Origin: Kitasatospora sp. NBC_01246
Lineage (GTDB): Bacteria; Actinomycetota; Actinomycetes; Streptomycetales; Streptomycetaceae
DNA length: 64,000 nucleotides
Assembly: GCF_036226505.1 (NCBI RefSeq)
Contig: NZ_CP108484.1
Span: forward strand, 4,092,001-4,156,000
Direction: 5' to 3'
The notes beneath the pieces are model-generated. The model worked only from the letters and a program-made list of their open reading frames with translations, did not search any database and was not told the origin of the DNA. Positions within the stretch are counted from its first letter, which is position 1. Every line of letters starts with the position of its first letter. A program made the position numbers and the translations under genes. Below are positions 17,944 to 26,837 of this stretch, piece by piece.

Positions 17944-18073
17944 GAGCCTCCGCATCCGGACACGGAAGCGGAGCCCAACTCCCTTCATATTGCGCTCATA
18001 TGACAAACGCATAGGCCATGTTGACGACACCCCGGGCGGTTATCCCGGCCGACCCAGGGGCATCCATTCCGGT

Positions 18074-18283
18074 ATGACCTGGATGCCCGATCACGGCAGC
18101 GCTCCGCGCAGCCGACGCCACAACAGCTCGCAGAGGTCCGGCCACCGCCCCGACTGGGCGGACGACCTGGGTCACGACGGCACCGACCGCCGCCGGAGCA
18201 CGGCGCAGCGGCAGCTCGGCATCCCGCGCATCCTCGGCCGCCGCGCCCGCTGGGTGGGCGCGCGGCTACGGCGCGAGAGCTGA
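18074..18283 (+). CDS. small basic hypothetical protein
   Basis: A 69-residue frame from ATG at 18074 with high third-position GC and a basic, Ser/Arg-rich composition, ending WVGARLRRES. No family is recognised, no membrane segment is present, and the ribosome site is weak (GG 4-6 nt upstream). It lies between the alpha/beta hydrolase and the converging membrane hydrolase gene. It may not be translated. Confidence 0.3.
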   Translation: MTWMPDHGSAPRSRRHNSSQRSGHRPDWADDLGHDGTDRRRSTAQRQLGIPRILGRRARWVGARLRRES

Positions 18284-18419
18284 GCCTCCGCGCCGGGGCG
18301 GCGCGAACGAGAACCGGGGCCGGACGCGGCCCGACCCTACCCGACAGTCCGAGCGACCGGCGACCCCGCGGCCGGTCCGGTTCAGCGACCGGACCGGCGC
18401 GGCGGTCGGCCCACCCGGG

Positions 18420-19121
18420 TCAGTTCACCCACGTCGGTGACACCGCGGTGAACCAGAGCAGCACGAAGGTCGCCACCGACATGATCGGCACCAACACCTT
18501 CGTCTCGACGCTGTTGCCGCTGCGCTTGATCAGCACCACCTCGTAGCGCTCCTTGTGCGGCCAGAGCAGCGGCGCGCCCTTCTTCGTCAGGCAGTCGCCC
18601 AGCAGGTGCGCCAGCGCGCCCAGCGCCACCGCGTACGGCAGCCAGCCGGGGGCGTTCGGCATCCAGCTGTTCATCCCGGCGGTGCCCAGCGCGGCGAGGC
18701 CGATGATGGTGATCCACGCCGTCGGGCCGTCGCCCGGCGGGTGCAGCCGCAGGGCGCGGATCGCGAGCGCCAGGAGGAAGAACGTCATGCCCAGGGTGAA
18801 GTTCCGGCCCAGGTAGGTGACGCCGGCCCAGGTGCCGCCCCCCATCAGCGCGACGAACAGCAGCGAGTGGGTGGCGTGCCGGTGTCCGCCGGAGATCCAG
18901 GCCACGAGGCGGCAGAGCAGCCGGGAGACCGGGCCGAGGAAGTTGGCGATCGTCCCGTCGTGGTGGTCGAGGTCCGGGAGCAGGGCGGCGCCGGCGCAGA
19001 GCGCCGTGCCCATCAGGATGTCCGCCGGCTGCAGGGTGGTGTCGAGCAGCAGCGGCGGCAGGAACGGTGCCGAGGCCGCGTACAGCATCGCCCCGCTGAC
19101 CGCGTGCGAGTGACCCATCAT
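18420..19121 (-). CDS. YdjM-like (DUF457) membrane-bound metal-dependent hydrolase
   Basis: A 233-residue integral membrane protein. Family marks are the N-terminal GHSHAVSGAMLYA, PDLDHHDGTIANFLGP and the HRHATHSLLF segment, whose His and Asp residues would bind metal. Five or six hydrophobic segments follow, and DCLTKKGAPLLWP is also typical. This family is widespread (LexA-regulated in E. coli) but without a defined reaction. Tandem ATG codons at 19121-19116 are the most probable start because the conserved MGHSHA follows directly; a longer form from 19163 adds only Arg/Gly residues. Confidence 0.82.
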   Translation of the reverse strand: MMGHSHAVSGAMLYAASAPFLPPLLLDTTLQPADILMGTALCAGAALLPDLDHHDGTIANFLGPVSRLLCRLVAWISGGHRHATHSLLFVALMGGGTWAGVTYLGRNFTLGMTFFLLALAIRALRLHPPGDGPTAWITIIGLAALGTAGMNSWMPNAPGWLPYAVALGALAHLLGDCLTKKGAPLLWPHKERYEVVLIKRSGNSVETKVLVPIMSVATFVLLWFTAVSPTWVN

Positions 19122-19308
19122 CGGACGCCGCCGACCTCCGCTCGGCCCACCCCGGGACGGCACCCGGTTGAGCCGAACGGGTGAGCGCGGCCGACGCTAC
19201 CAGCCGGGGCCGACGACGCGGCGGACATCGGACACACCGGTGGCCCACAGCCAGGTCGGGTCGGGCGGGTCGACCAAGTCGGGCGGGGCGGGCCGGCCGA
19301 GTCCGCGC

Positions 19309-19364
19309 GGCCAGGTCGGAGCGGCCGGATCGGATCGGCCAGGTCGGAGCGGCCGGATCGGAGC
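19309..19364. repeat. 28-bp tandem duplication
   Basis: Two adjacent copies of a 28-bp unit (19309-19336 and 19337-19364) starting GGCCAGGTCGGAGCGGCCGG and identical over nearly their whole length, within a GGTCGG-rich stretch downstream of the MarP-like gene. Confidence 0.7.
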
Positions 19365-19408
19365 GGGCAGGTCCTGACCGGCCGACACGAGGGCGACGGC
19401 CGGCCGCG

Positions 19409-20593
19409 TCAGAGCGCGCAGCCCTGGGTGTCCACCCGGGTCGCCGCGGTGCTGCCCTTCTCGGCGTCCTCGCGCACCTCGGCCGCGGTCAGCACGTACC
19501 CGGTGTCCGCGCTGTCCAGCGACTTGGCGAAGACCACGCCGAAGACCTGGCCGTCCGGGGTGAGCAGCGGGCCGCCGCTGTTGCCCTGGCGGACCAGCGA
19601 GCGCACCGAGTAGACGTCGCGGACGACCTGGCCGCGGTGGTAGATGTCCGGGCCGTTGGCCTGGATCCGGCCGCGGATACGGGCCGGCTGGACGTTGAAG
19701 GCGCCGTTCTCGGGGAAGCCGGCCACGATCGCGTTGTCGTTGGTCTTCGCCTCGCCCGCGAAGGAGAGCGCGGGAGCGTTCAGCTTCGGCACGTCCAGGA
19801 TCGCGATGTCGCGCTGCCAGTCGTAGCGGACGACGGTGGCGTCGTAGAGCTGGCCGACGCCGCCGATCTGCACGGTGGGCTCGTCGACCCCGCCGACCAC
19901 GTGGGCGTTGGTCATCACCCGGTGCGGCGCGAACACGAAGCCGCTGCCCTCCAGGGTCTTGCTGCAGGCGGTGGCGGTGCCGACCACCTTGACCAGGCTC
20001 TGCTTGGCCTTGGCCACGGCCGGGCTGGCGGCCAGCGCCGGATCGGGGGTGTCGACCTGGGTGATCGGCTCGTGCTCGAAGGGGTTGAAGACCTGCGGGA
20101 AGCCGTTGCGGGCGAGCACCTTGGAGAAGTCGGAGAACCAGTTCGGCGCGTCCGAGGGCAGCGTGTCCTGGACGCCGCCGAGGATCGCCGAGGTGCGGAC
20201 CTGCTTGGAGACCGTGGGCAGGGAGGTGCCGGCGAGCGCCGAGCCGATCAGCCAGGCCACCAGCAGCATCGAGATCACGTTGACCACCGCGCCGCCGGCG
20301 GCGTCCAGCGCCTTCGCCGGCCGGCGGTCGATGTGGCCGCGCAGCTTCCAGCCGAAGTGGGTGGTGACCGCCTGGCCGACCGCCGCGAGCACGATGACCA
20401 CCACGACGGCCACCACCGAGGCGGTGGTGCCGGGGCTGAGGTGGTCGAGCAGCAGCGGGAGCAGCTGGACGGCGATCAGGCCGCCGCCGAGGAAGCCGAG
20501 GACCGACATCACGCCGACCACGAAGCCCTGCCGGTAGCCCGACACGGCGAATCCCACGGCGGCGGCGATCAGCAGCAGATCCAGGACGTTCAC
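19409..20593 (-). CDS. marP: MarP-like membrane-anchored serine protease (CvpA + trypsin domains)
   Basis: A 394-residue protein. Four membrane segments in residues about 1-125 form a CvpA-like region (VLDLLLIAAAVGFAVSGYRQ at the start). A trypsin-like periplasmic domain follows, with the triad His in MTNAHVV, Asp in WQRDIAIL and Ser in RQGNSGGPLL. In Mycobacterium tuberculosis the equivalent protease is needed for acid and oxidative stress resistance; the same role here is inference. Two Cys (in ATACSK and the terminal QGCAL) may form the conserved disulfide. The GTG at 20593 is preferred because GGGAGGG lies 7 nt upstream; a longer frame begins at 20629. Confidence 0.88.
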   Translation of the reverse strand: MNVLDLLLIAAAVGFAVSGYRQGFVVGVMSVLGFLGGGLIAVQLLPLLLDHLSPGTTASVVAVVVVIVLAAVGQAVTTHFGWKLRGHIDRRPAKALDAAGGAVVNVISMLLVAWLIGSALAGTSLPTVSKQVRTSAILGGVQDTLPSDAPNWFSDFSKVLARNGFPQVFNPFEHEPITQVDTPDPALAASPAVAKAKQSLVKVVGTATACSKTLEGSGFVFAPHRVMTNAHVVGGVDEPTVQIGGVGQLYDATVVRYDWQRDIAILDVPKLNAPALSFAGEAKTNDNAIVAGFPENGAFNVQPARIRGRIQANGPDIYHRGQVVRDVYSVRSLVRQGNSGGPLLTPDGQVFGVVFAKSLDSADTGYVLTAAEVREDAEKGSTAATRVDTQGCAL

Positions 20594-20639
20594 TCCGACA
20601 CCCTCCCACGGCGGGCGCCGGGGCCACACAGTCGGGCGT

Positions 20640-21410
20640 TCACGTGGTCCTGGCGTCGCCGCTCAGCAGCGCACGGGAGCGGTCGCGGTCACCCTGCACC
20701 AGCGCCAGCGCCTCGTCCGAGAGGTCGACGATCCGGGTCTGGTCCCAGGGCAGCTCCAGGCCGCTGTGGTGCAGCACCCGGTCGATCACCCCGGCGGTGA
20801 AGCCCCAGACCAGCCGGCCGCCGACCGCGAAGGCCGGCCCCAGGTGTCCGGACGGGTGGCGCAGCCGGACCCGGTTGGCCGGGTCGGTCAGCTCGGCGAT
20901 CGGCACCCGGAACACCGCGCCGGTCTCGCCCGCGTCCACCGGACGGACCGGTGACTCTTCGCGCCACCAGCCGAGCACGGGGGTGACCACGAAGCGGCTG
21001 ACCGGGATGTAGAGGGCGGGCAGGACGGCGAAGACCTGCACCCCGGCCGGGTCCAGGCCGGTCTCCTCCCAGGCCTCCCGCAGCGCCGCCGCCACCGGGC
21101 CGGAGCCCTCGGGGTCGCCGTCCTCCGGGTCCAGCGCGCCCCCGGGGAAGGAGGGCTGCCCGGCGTGCGAGCGCAGCGACCGGGCCCGTTCGATCAGCAG
21201 CACGTCGGGGCCGGTCCCGCCCTCGCCGAAGAGCATCAGGACGGCCGCGGCGCGACCGCCCTCGGCGGGCGGCAGGAAGCGGCTCAGCTGCTCGGGCAGG
21301 ACCCGCTCGGCGGCGTCCCGGACCGGCTCCAGCCAGGACGGCAGGCCGTCCCGCTCGATCCGTCCCGGCAGGGCCTGCCCGGGCCCCCGGTCGTGGCCGT
21401 GCGCCGTCAC
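20640..21410 (-). CDS. CoA pyrophosphatase-type Nudix hydrolase
   Basis: A 256-residue Nudix protein. It has the CoAse-type lead-in LRSHAGQPSFPGGALDPED and the Nudix box core REAWEETGLD, with Glu pairs expected to bind magnesium. Homologues cleave CoA or acyl-CoA to 4'-phosphopantetheine and 3',5'-ADP. The GTG at 21410 overlaps the nth stop as GTGA, indicating coupling with nth; the upstream extension in this frame is Gly/Arg-rich and antisense-like. The nth-Nudix-MarP order suggests a co-transcribed leftward unit. Confidence 0.85.
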   Translation of the reverse strand: MTAHGHDRGPGQALPGRIERDGLPSWLEPVRDAAERVLPEQLSRFLPPAEGGRAAAVLMLFGEGGTGPDVLLIERARSLRSHAGQPSFPGGALDPEDGDPEGSGPVAAALREAWEETGLDPAGVQVFAVLPALYIPVSRFVVTPVLGWWREESPVRPVDAGETGAVFRVPIAELTDPANRVRLRHPSGHLGPAFAVGGRLVWGFTAGVIDRVLHHSGLELPWDQTRIVDLSDEALALVQGDRDRSRALLSGDARTT

Positions 21411-22279
21411 TCGGCCACCGCCAGGTCCGCGACCTTGCCCTGGTGGGCGACGGCGTCGGCCCGCGCCGCCGCCTCGCCCGGGTAGTCCGCGGGCGGCCTC
21501 AGCCGCTGGCCGGGGTGGCCGCCCATCTCGTACTTGAGCAGCTTCTTCGCCTTCTCCGGATCCGTCTCGCCCTCCCCGTAGGAGGGGCAGAGCGGCGCGA
21601 TCGGGCAGGCCCCGCAGGCCGGCTTCTGGGAGTGGCAGATCCGCCGCCCGTGGAAGACCACCCGGTGCGAGAGCATCGTCCACTCCGACTTCGGGAAGAT
21701 CTCCGCGACGGCCGCCTCGACCTTGACCGGATCCTCCTCCGCCGTCCACCCGAACCGCCGGGCCAGCCGCCCGAAGTGGGTGTCCACGGTGATCCCGGGC
21801 ACGCCGAACGCGTTGCCGAGCACCACGTTCGCCGTCTTGCGCCCCACCCCGGGGAGGGTGACCAGGTCGGCCAGCCGGCCCGGGACCTCGCCGCCGAACT
21901 CGTCCCGCAGCGCGATCGAGAGCCCGATCAGCGACTTCGCCTTGTTGCGGAAGAACCCGGTCGGCCGGATGACCTCCTCCAGCTCCTCCGGCACCGCCGC
22001 CGCCATGTCCTCCGGCGTCGGGTACTTCGCGAACAGCGCGGGCGTCGTCTGGTTCACCCGCAGGTCCGTCGTCTGCGCCGACAGCACGGTGGCCACCAGC
22101 AGCTCGAACGGGTTGTCGAAGTCCAGCTCAGGGTGCGCGTAGGGGTACAGCTCCGCCAGTTCCCGGTTGATCCTCCGGGCCCGCCGCACCATCGCCAGCT
22201 GCGACTCCGGCTTCCTCGGCTTCACAGCCACCTTCACCGCCGGCTTGGCTGCGGCCTTCCGGACCTTGCTCTCTGCCAT
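21407..22279 (-). CDS. nth: endonuclease III (DNA glycosylase/AP lyase)
   Basis: A 290-residue base-excision repair enzyme removing oxidised pyrimidines. The helix-hairpin-helix LPGVGRKTANVVLG includes the catalytic Lys, the catalytic Asp is in TVDTHFGRLA, and the 4Fe-4S cluster cysteines follow C-x6-C-x2-C-x5-C in ICHSQKPACGACPIAPLC. A basic N-terminal tail of about 28 residues (KAAAKPAVKVAVKPRKPE) and a C-terminal extension of about 45 residues exceed the E. coli length, which is common in streptomycetes. It is first in the unit with the Nudix and MarP-like genes. Confidence 0.95.
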   Translation of the reverse strand: MAESKVRKAAAKPAVKVAVKPRKPESQLAMVRRARRINRELAELYPYAHPELDFDNPFELLVATVLSAQTTDLRVNQTTPALFAKYPTPEDMAAAVPEELEEVIRPTGFFRNKAKSLIGLSIALRDEFGGEVPGRLADLVTLPGVGRKTANVVLGNAFGVPGITVDTHFGRLARRFGWTAEEDPVKVEAAVAEIFPKSEWTMLSHRVVFHGRRICHSQKPACGACPIAPLCPSYGEGETDPEKAKKLLKYEMGGHPGQRLRPPADYPGEAAARADAVAHQGKVADLAVAE

Positions 22280-22317
22280 GCAGGAAGGCTACGCCGAACA
22301 GCCCTGACCCCGCGGGC

Positions 22318-22373
22318 GATCAGCCATCGACGCGGGGCCGCGGACGATCAGCCATCGACGCAGGGCCGCGGAC
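22318..22373. repeat. 28-bp tandem duplication upstream of nth
   Basis: Two adjacent 28-bp copies (22318-22345 and 22346-22373) starting GATCAGCCATCGACGC, with one mismatch, in the short gap between the MFS gene and nth. Confidence 0.7.
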
Positions 22374-22402
22374 GGTTCGGACGCCCCCTGCGCGGCGCCC
22401 GG

Positions 22403-23677
22403 TCAGGACGGCCCGCAGGGCTGGTCCGCCGGCGTGCGCGGCGCCGGCGACGCCGTGGGCGCGGGAGGCACCGCGGGCCCCGCCGGTGCGGCCGCCACGG
22501 CCGGTGCGGCGCGGCGGTCGCGGCGGGCGGGGGCGAGGGCGCCGAGCATCACCACGGCCGTCACGGCGAAGGCGGACGGGTAGCCCAGCGGACCGGCGAG
22601 GACGCCGAAGGCCACCGCGCCGACGCCCATCCCCGCGTCGAAGGCGACGTTCCACAACGCGGTGACGGCGCCGAAGCCGGCCTTGGAGACTCTCGCGTAC
22701 ATCATGGTCAGGGTGGCGTTCTGGGCCGCGCCGAAGCCGATGCCGAACACCGCCGCGCCGGCCACCACGGCGACCGCGCTGCCGGTCAGCGCGATCAGCA
22801 GGGTGCCCGCGGCGCAGAGCAGCAGCGCGGGCAGCACGAGCCGCTCCGGTCCGTGCCGGTCGCCGTACCGGCCCGCCGCCCAGCGGGCCGCCGTCGCCGA
22901 GGCCGGCTGGACGAACAGGGCCACCGCGGCGAGGCCCGCGGACCCGGCCGGGACGGCCAGCGGCAGGAAGGTCACGATGATCCCGGCGGCCAGCGCGGTG
23001 GCGCCGAAGACCACGGTCGGGCGGCGAAGCCCGGCCGACCGGAAGCCGGCCACCACCCCCACCGCCGGCTCGGCGGACGGTTCGCGGTCCGGCAGCCCGG
23101 GGACGGCGGCGATCGCGGCCAGCGCCACGGCGCCGGCGGTCACGGCCACCGGGGTGTACCCCACGTGGGCCGCCAGCCAGACGCCCAGCGGCAGGCCCAG
23201 CAGCGAGGGCACGCCCGAGACCACGCCGACCAGCGCCAGCCCCTCACCGCGCCGCTCGGCCGGGATCAGGGCCGCCGTCAGCGCGCCGCCGGCGACGATG
23301 GTGAAGGCGAAGCCCAGCCCGCGCACCAGGCAGACCGCCGTGATCCAGACGAGGCCGCCGTCGACGGCGGTCAGCACCAGCGCGGGCGCCCCGAGCAGCA
23401 ACAGGCCGACCGCCAGCACCGAGCGGTAGCCGAAGCGGACCACCAGCCGGGGCGTGGCCAGTTCGCCCAGGACGGTCGTCAGCATCAGCGCGCCGGTCGC
23501 GAGCCCGGCCGCGTTGCCGCCCCCGGTGGACTCCTCGGCGTAGAGCGGGACGACGGAGAGCAGCAGGTTGAACCCGGTCGAAGCGCCGAGGATCGACACG
23601 AAGCGCAGCAGCAGCGGCCGGGTGACCAGCCGGGGGCGGGTGCCGGGCGCGGTCCGGGAGGGTGCCGTCGAGGTCAT
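22403..23677 (-). CDS. MFS transporter (probable drug/metabolite exporter)
   Basis: A 424-residue major facilitator with about twelve membrane segments, beginning LLLRFVSILGASTGFNLLLS and including the motif A-like segments RLVVRFGYRS and RWAAGRYGDRHGPERL after helices 2 and 8. The C-terminal 40 residues are Pro/Ala-rich. The substrate is unknown. The ATG at 23677 precedes MTSTAPSRTAPG; the larger frame upstream lies in the neighbouring KAS III gene and is not real. It runs in the same direction as that gene with a 76-bp gap. Confidence 0.85.
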   Translation of the reverse strand: MTSTAPSRTAPGTRPRLVTRPLLLRFVSILGASTGFNLLLSVVPLYAEESTGGGNAAGLATGALMLTTVLGELATPRLVVRFGYRSVLAVGLLLLGAPALVLTAVDGGLVWITAVCLVRGLGFAFTIVAGGALTAALIPAERRGEGLALVGVVSGVPSLLGLPLGVWLAAHVGYTPVAVTAGAVALAAIAAVPGLPDREPSAEPAVGVVAGFRSAGLRRPTVVFGATALAAGIIVTFLPLAVPAGSAGLAAVALFVQPASATAARWAAGRYGDRHGPERLVLPALLLCAAGTLLIALTGSAVAVVAGAAVFGIGFGAAQNATLTMMYARVSKAGFGAVTALWNVAFDAGMGVGAVAFGVLAGPLGYPSAFAVTAVVMLGALAPARRDRRAAPAVAAAPAGPAVPPAPTASPAPRTPADQPCGPS

Positions 23678-23753
23678 ATGACGGACCGTAGGCCCGAACC
23701 GGCCCGTTCGTAAGATCCGTATCGGCCGCTCCGGACGGCCGCCACCATCGCGG

Positions 23754-24695
23754 TCAGGGGCAGCCGACGACCTGGCCGGCCCAGGAGAGGCCGCCGCCGA
23801 AACCGAGCAGCAGGGTGGGGGTGCCCGCGGGCACCTCGCCGCGCTCGACCAGCTTGGACAGCGCGAGCGGGACGGAGGCGGCCGAGGTGTTGCCGGACTC
23901 GACGACGTCGCGGGCGACCACCGCGCCGGGCACGCCGAGCCGGTCCACCACCGCCTCGATGATGCGCAGGTTGGCCTGGTGGGTGACCACCGCGCCGAGG
24001 TCCGCGGGGGTGATCCCGGCCCGCCGGCAGGCCTCCTCGGCGATCGGGGCCAGCGCGGTGGTGGCCCAGCGGTAGACGGTCTGGCCCTCCTGACGGAACT
24101 TCGGCTGCCAGCCGTCGTCCAGCCGGACGGCGTGGCCCCGGGTCGGGTCGGAGCCCCAGACCACCGGCCCGACGCCCCGACCGGTCGGATCGTGGCTGAG
24201 GACCGCCGCACCGGCGCCGTCGCCGAGCAGGACGCAGCTGGAGCGGTCCGTCCAGTCGGTGACGTCGCTCATCCGCTCGGCGCCGATCACCAGTGCGTGC
24301 CGGGCGGCCCCGGCCCGGACGGCGTGGTCGGCGGTGGCCAGCGCGGTGCAGAAGCCCGCGCAGCCGTTGTTGACGTCGAAGCCGACGGCCGAGGGGATGC
24401 CCAGCCGGCCGGCGACCTGGGTGGCGATGCTCGGGCAGCGGTCCCTGGCCGAGCAGGTGGCGACCACCACCATGTCGATCTCCTCCGGCGCCAGGCCCGC
24501 CGAGGCGAGGGCCTTGCCGGCGGCGGCGGAGGCGAGGTCGGTGACGGACTCCGTGTCGGCGATGCGCCGGGTGACGATGCCGGTGCGCTGCCGGATCCAT
24601 GCGTCGCTGGTGTCGACCAGTTGGGCGAGGTCGTCGTTGGTGAGGACTCGGGCGGGCTGGTGGTGGCCCAGGGCCGCGATCCGGGATCCCGACAT
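23754..24695 (-). CDS. beta-ketoacyl-ACP synthase III-like protein (KAS III)
   Basis: A 313-residue thiolase-fold condensing enzyme. The catalytic triad is visible: Cys in VNNGCAGFCTAL (near residue 110), His in VTHQANLRI and Asn in VESGNTSAAS. The GLY-rich end LLLGFGGGLSWAG is also typical. It is not next to fabD/acpP/fabF, so it is probably a stand-alone paralogue, either in acyl-chain priming or a dedicated pathway, rather than the housekeeping FabH. The ATG at 24695 follows GGAGGAG by 5 nt. It is divergent from a TetR gene that probably represses it. Confidence 0.88.
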   Translation of the reverse strand: MSGSRIAALGHHQPARVLTNDDLAQLVDTSDAWIRQRTGIVTRRIADTESVTDLASAAAGKALASAGLAPEEIDMVVVATCSARDRCPSIATQVAGRLGIPSAVGFDVNNGCAGFCTALATADHAVRAGAARHALVIGAERMSDVTDWTDRSSCVLLGDGAGAAVLSHDPTGRGVGPVVWGSDPTRGHAVRLDDGWQPKFRQEGQTVYRWATTALAPIAEEACRRAGITPADLGAVVTHQANLRIIEAVVDRLGVPGAVVARDVVESGNTSAASVPLALSKLVERGEVPAGTPTLLLGFGGGLSWAGQVVGCP

Positions 24696-24728
24696 GTCTG
24701 CTCCTCCGTGAGGGGGTGTCACGCCGGG

Positions 24729-24778
24729 ACTATAGCGTCCGAACGATCGGACTCTAAAGGCCCGGGGCTGGCTACACT
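24729..24778. promoter_or_regulatory. divergent KAS III/TetR promoter with 16-bp operator
   Basis: On the minus strand, TTAGAG (24757-24752) and TATAGT (24734-24729) are 17 bp apart and form a good promoter for the KAS III gene. The spacer is almost filled by the perfect 6-4-6 palindrome GTCCGAACGATCGGAC (24737-24752). On the plus strand, TACACT (24773-24778) lies 6 nt before the tetR GTG, implying a leaderless mRNA. A TetR dimer bound here would block the KAS III promoter. Confidence 0.65.
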
Positions 24779-24784
24779 GGCCCG

Positions 24785-25450
24785 GTGAGCCCGAGAAGAT
24801 CCGTCGCCGACGCCCGCCGGACCCGCACCGCGATCCTGCGCCGGGGGCTGGACCTCGCCTCGGTCGAGGGCCTGGAGGGGCTGACCATCGGCCGACTCGC
24901 CACCGACCTGTCGATGAGCAAGTCCGGCGTCCTCGGCCACTTCGGCACCAAGGAGACCCTGCAGCTCGCCGTGGTCGACGAGGCCGTCGCCCTGTTCGTC
25001 CGCGAGGTGGTGCAGCGCGCGGCGGCCGCCGGCGCGGAGCCCGGGCTGCCGCGGCTGCTCGTCCAGTGCGAGGCCTGGGTCTCCTACCTGGAGCGCGACC
25101 TGCTGCCCGGCGGGTGCTTCTTCACCGCCGTGACCTCCGAGTTCGACGACCGGGAGCGCGGGCCGGTCCGGTCGGCGGTGGCCGCCCGGAACGCCGTCTG
25201 GCAGCGCGAGCTGCGCCGGCAGACCGAGCTGGCGATCGCCGCCGGTCAGCTGCCCGCCGAGCCGGACGCCGAGCAGGTGGTCTTCGAACTGACCGGGCAG
25301 GTCCTGGCGCTCAACCACGCCCGCCGGCTCTACCGGGACGCGGCCGCGGCCGCCCGCACCCGGCGGGCGATGCAGCGCCTGCTCGGGCTGCCCGCCGCGG
25401 TCGACGGGCCGCCCGAGCTGGCCCCGCTCCCGGAGCCGGACGACCACTGA
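24785..25450 (+). CDS. TetR-family regulator
   Basis: A 221-residue regulator. The N-terminal HTH is LTIGRLATDLSMSKSGVLGHFGTKE (about residues 37-61, key residues S-M-S-K-S-G). The C-terminal ligand domain (LERDLLPGGCFFTAVTSEFD) resembles TetR_C_6-like regulators. The GTG at 24785 lies 6 nt downstream of a -10 hexamer, so the message is probably leaderless. The divergent KAS III gene shares a palindromic operator, so autoregulation and control of that gene are likely. Confidence 0.9.
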   Translation: MSPRRSVADARRTRTAILRRGLDLASVEGLEGLTIGRLATDLSMSKSGVLGHFGTKETLQLAVVDEAVALFVREVVQRAAAAGAEPGLPRLLVQCEAWVSYLERDLLPGGCFFTAVTSEFDDRERGPVRSAVAARNAVWQRELRRQTELAIAAGQLPAEPDAEQVVFELTGQVLALNHARRLYRDAAAAARTRRAMQRLLGLPAAVDGPPELAPLPEPDDH

Positions 25451-25508
25451 GGCCGCCCGGCCCGGGCCACCGGCACCTCCCCTGTGCGTGCCGGTGAGCT
25501 CCTGCCGG

Positions 25509-26366
25509 TCAGCGCCGGTACAGCGCGTCCAGCTCCCCGTAGCCCAGCGCGCCGGGCGCCCCGGTCACGGCGCCCGTACCGAGCAGTTCGGCGGCGGCGC
25601 GGTGGGCGGCGCTGTACGCGGCCTCGGCCAGCCCGGTGCCGACGCTGATCCGCCGGACGCCGGTGGCGGCGAGCTCGGCGACCGTCGGCCCGCCCGGCCC
25701 CGTCATCGCGTTCACCGGCAGCGGGGACGCGGCGCAGAGCCGGGCCAGCACGTCGAGGTCCAGCAGGCCGGGGACGAAGAGGCCGTCCGCACCCGCCCGC
25801 GCGTACGCCGCCGCGCGAACCAGCACCTCGTCCAGCCGGCCCTCCTCCGGGCCGATCCCGAACAGGAAGACGTCCGTCCGGGCGTTGACCAGCAGCTCGG
25901 GCAGGCCCGCCGCCGCGGCCGCCGCCCGGGCGGCGGCCAGCCGCGCGGCCTGCTCGGCCACCGGGAAGAGCGGGCCGCCGGCCGCCGCCGAGTCCTCCAG
26001 GTTGATCCCGGCCGCGCTGGCCCCGACCAGCGCCCGCACCGTTTCGGCCACCTCGGCGGGGGCCGCCCCGTAGCCGCCCTCGGCGTCGACCGTGACCGGC
26101 AGGTCGACGACGGAGGCGATCCGGCGGGCGGCCTCGGCCATGTCCGCCCGGCCGAGCTGCTGGCCGTCGCCGCGACCGAGCGACCAGGAGACGCCGCCGC
26201 TGGTGGTGGCGATCGCCGCGGCTCCGGCGGAGGCGATCACGGCGGCGCTGCCGGCGTCCCAGGCGTTCGGCAGGACGAGCACCCCGTCGGCCACGAGCGC
26301 CCGCAGCCGCAGGGCCCGCTCGCGAAGCTCGGGGGTGGGGGTGCCGGTGGACTGGGAGGCGGACAT
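25509..26366 (-). CDS. isocitrate lyase/PEP mutase superfamily protein
   Basis: A 285-residue TIM-barrel protein. LVLPNAWDAGSAAVIASAG, ATTSGGVSWSLGRGDG, VTVDAEGGYG and GINLEDSA match the PEP mutase/carboxyphosphonoenolpyruvate mutase-like group, with metal-binding Asp/Glu in VDAEGGYG and INLEDS. The exact C-C or P-C bond reaction cannot be assigned. The ATG at 26366 has GGAGG about 6 nt upstream. Single gene. Confidence 0.85.
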   Translation of the reverse strand: MSASQSTGTPTPELRERALRLRALVADGVLVLPNAWDAGSAAVIASAGAAAIATTSGGVSWSLGRGDGQQLGRADMAEAARRIASVVDLPVTVDAEGGYGAAPAEVAETVRALVGASAAGINLEDSAAAGGPLFPVAEQAARLAAARAAAAAAGLPELLVNARTDVFLFGIGPEEGRLDEVLVRAAAYARAGADGLFVPGLLDLDVLARLCAASPLPVNAMTGPGGPTVAELAATGVRRISVGTGLAEAAYSAAHRAAAELLGTGAVTGAPGALGYGELDALYRR

Positions 26367-26837
26367 ACGGGGTCACCGTCTTTCGGGCCGTGGACTCGTG
26401 GACTCATGGACTCATGGACTTGTCAGGACCGGATCCTGCGCCCCCGGCCGCCCGCGCTCCACTGATTAAGCCGGAGCCGAATCCTGGCGGCCCGCGACCG
26501 CCCCGACCTCCTCATGGACCTCGGCGCCCCCGTCCCGGGCGTCCCCGCGCACCGGACCGCGCGCGTCCCGGCTGACCTGCGAACACCGCGAGAACACCGC
26601 GCCGGACCCGGACACCGGCCGCACGCGTCGCCGGCACCGCCCGCCACGCCGCTCCGCGCGCCCGCACGAGCCGCCCGCAGGCCGCTCCGGCGGTACGAAT
26701 GGCCCCGCGCAGCACACCTCGGCGCACCCCCTCCTCATATGATCGGAGCGACATGCGCCATGCTTGGTGATGCAGAGCACTGTACGGAACTTGCGCCGAC
26801 CGGCTTGATCGCCGGGCGGCCGAGAAGGAGGAAGCAC
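26367..26837. other. 471-bp region upstream of crp
   Basis: No supported gene. Near 26395-26425 the unit ACTCATGG recurs in a short 10-bp-period run (GGACTCATGGACTCATGGACT core). GC falls near 26735-26790, where the crp promoter is expected. Confidence 0.4.
26767..26780. promoter_or_regulatory. candidate Crp autoregulatory site
   Basis: GTGATGCAGAGCAC lies 57 bp upstream of the crp start. It resembles the streptomycete Crp motif I recall as GTG(N6)GNCAC, with one mismatch. Function is inferred only. Confidence 0.35.

Noticed and set aside
18074..18283. confident coding call for the 69-residue basic frame
   Set aside because: Kept only at low confidence: composition fits, but there is no ribosome site or family.
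19261..19375. CRISPR-like array of GGTCGG repeats
   Set aside because: Units are adjacent tandem duplications without spacers and no cas genes are near.
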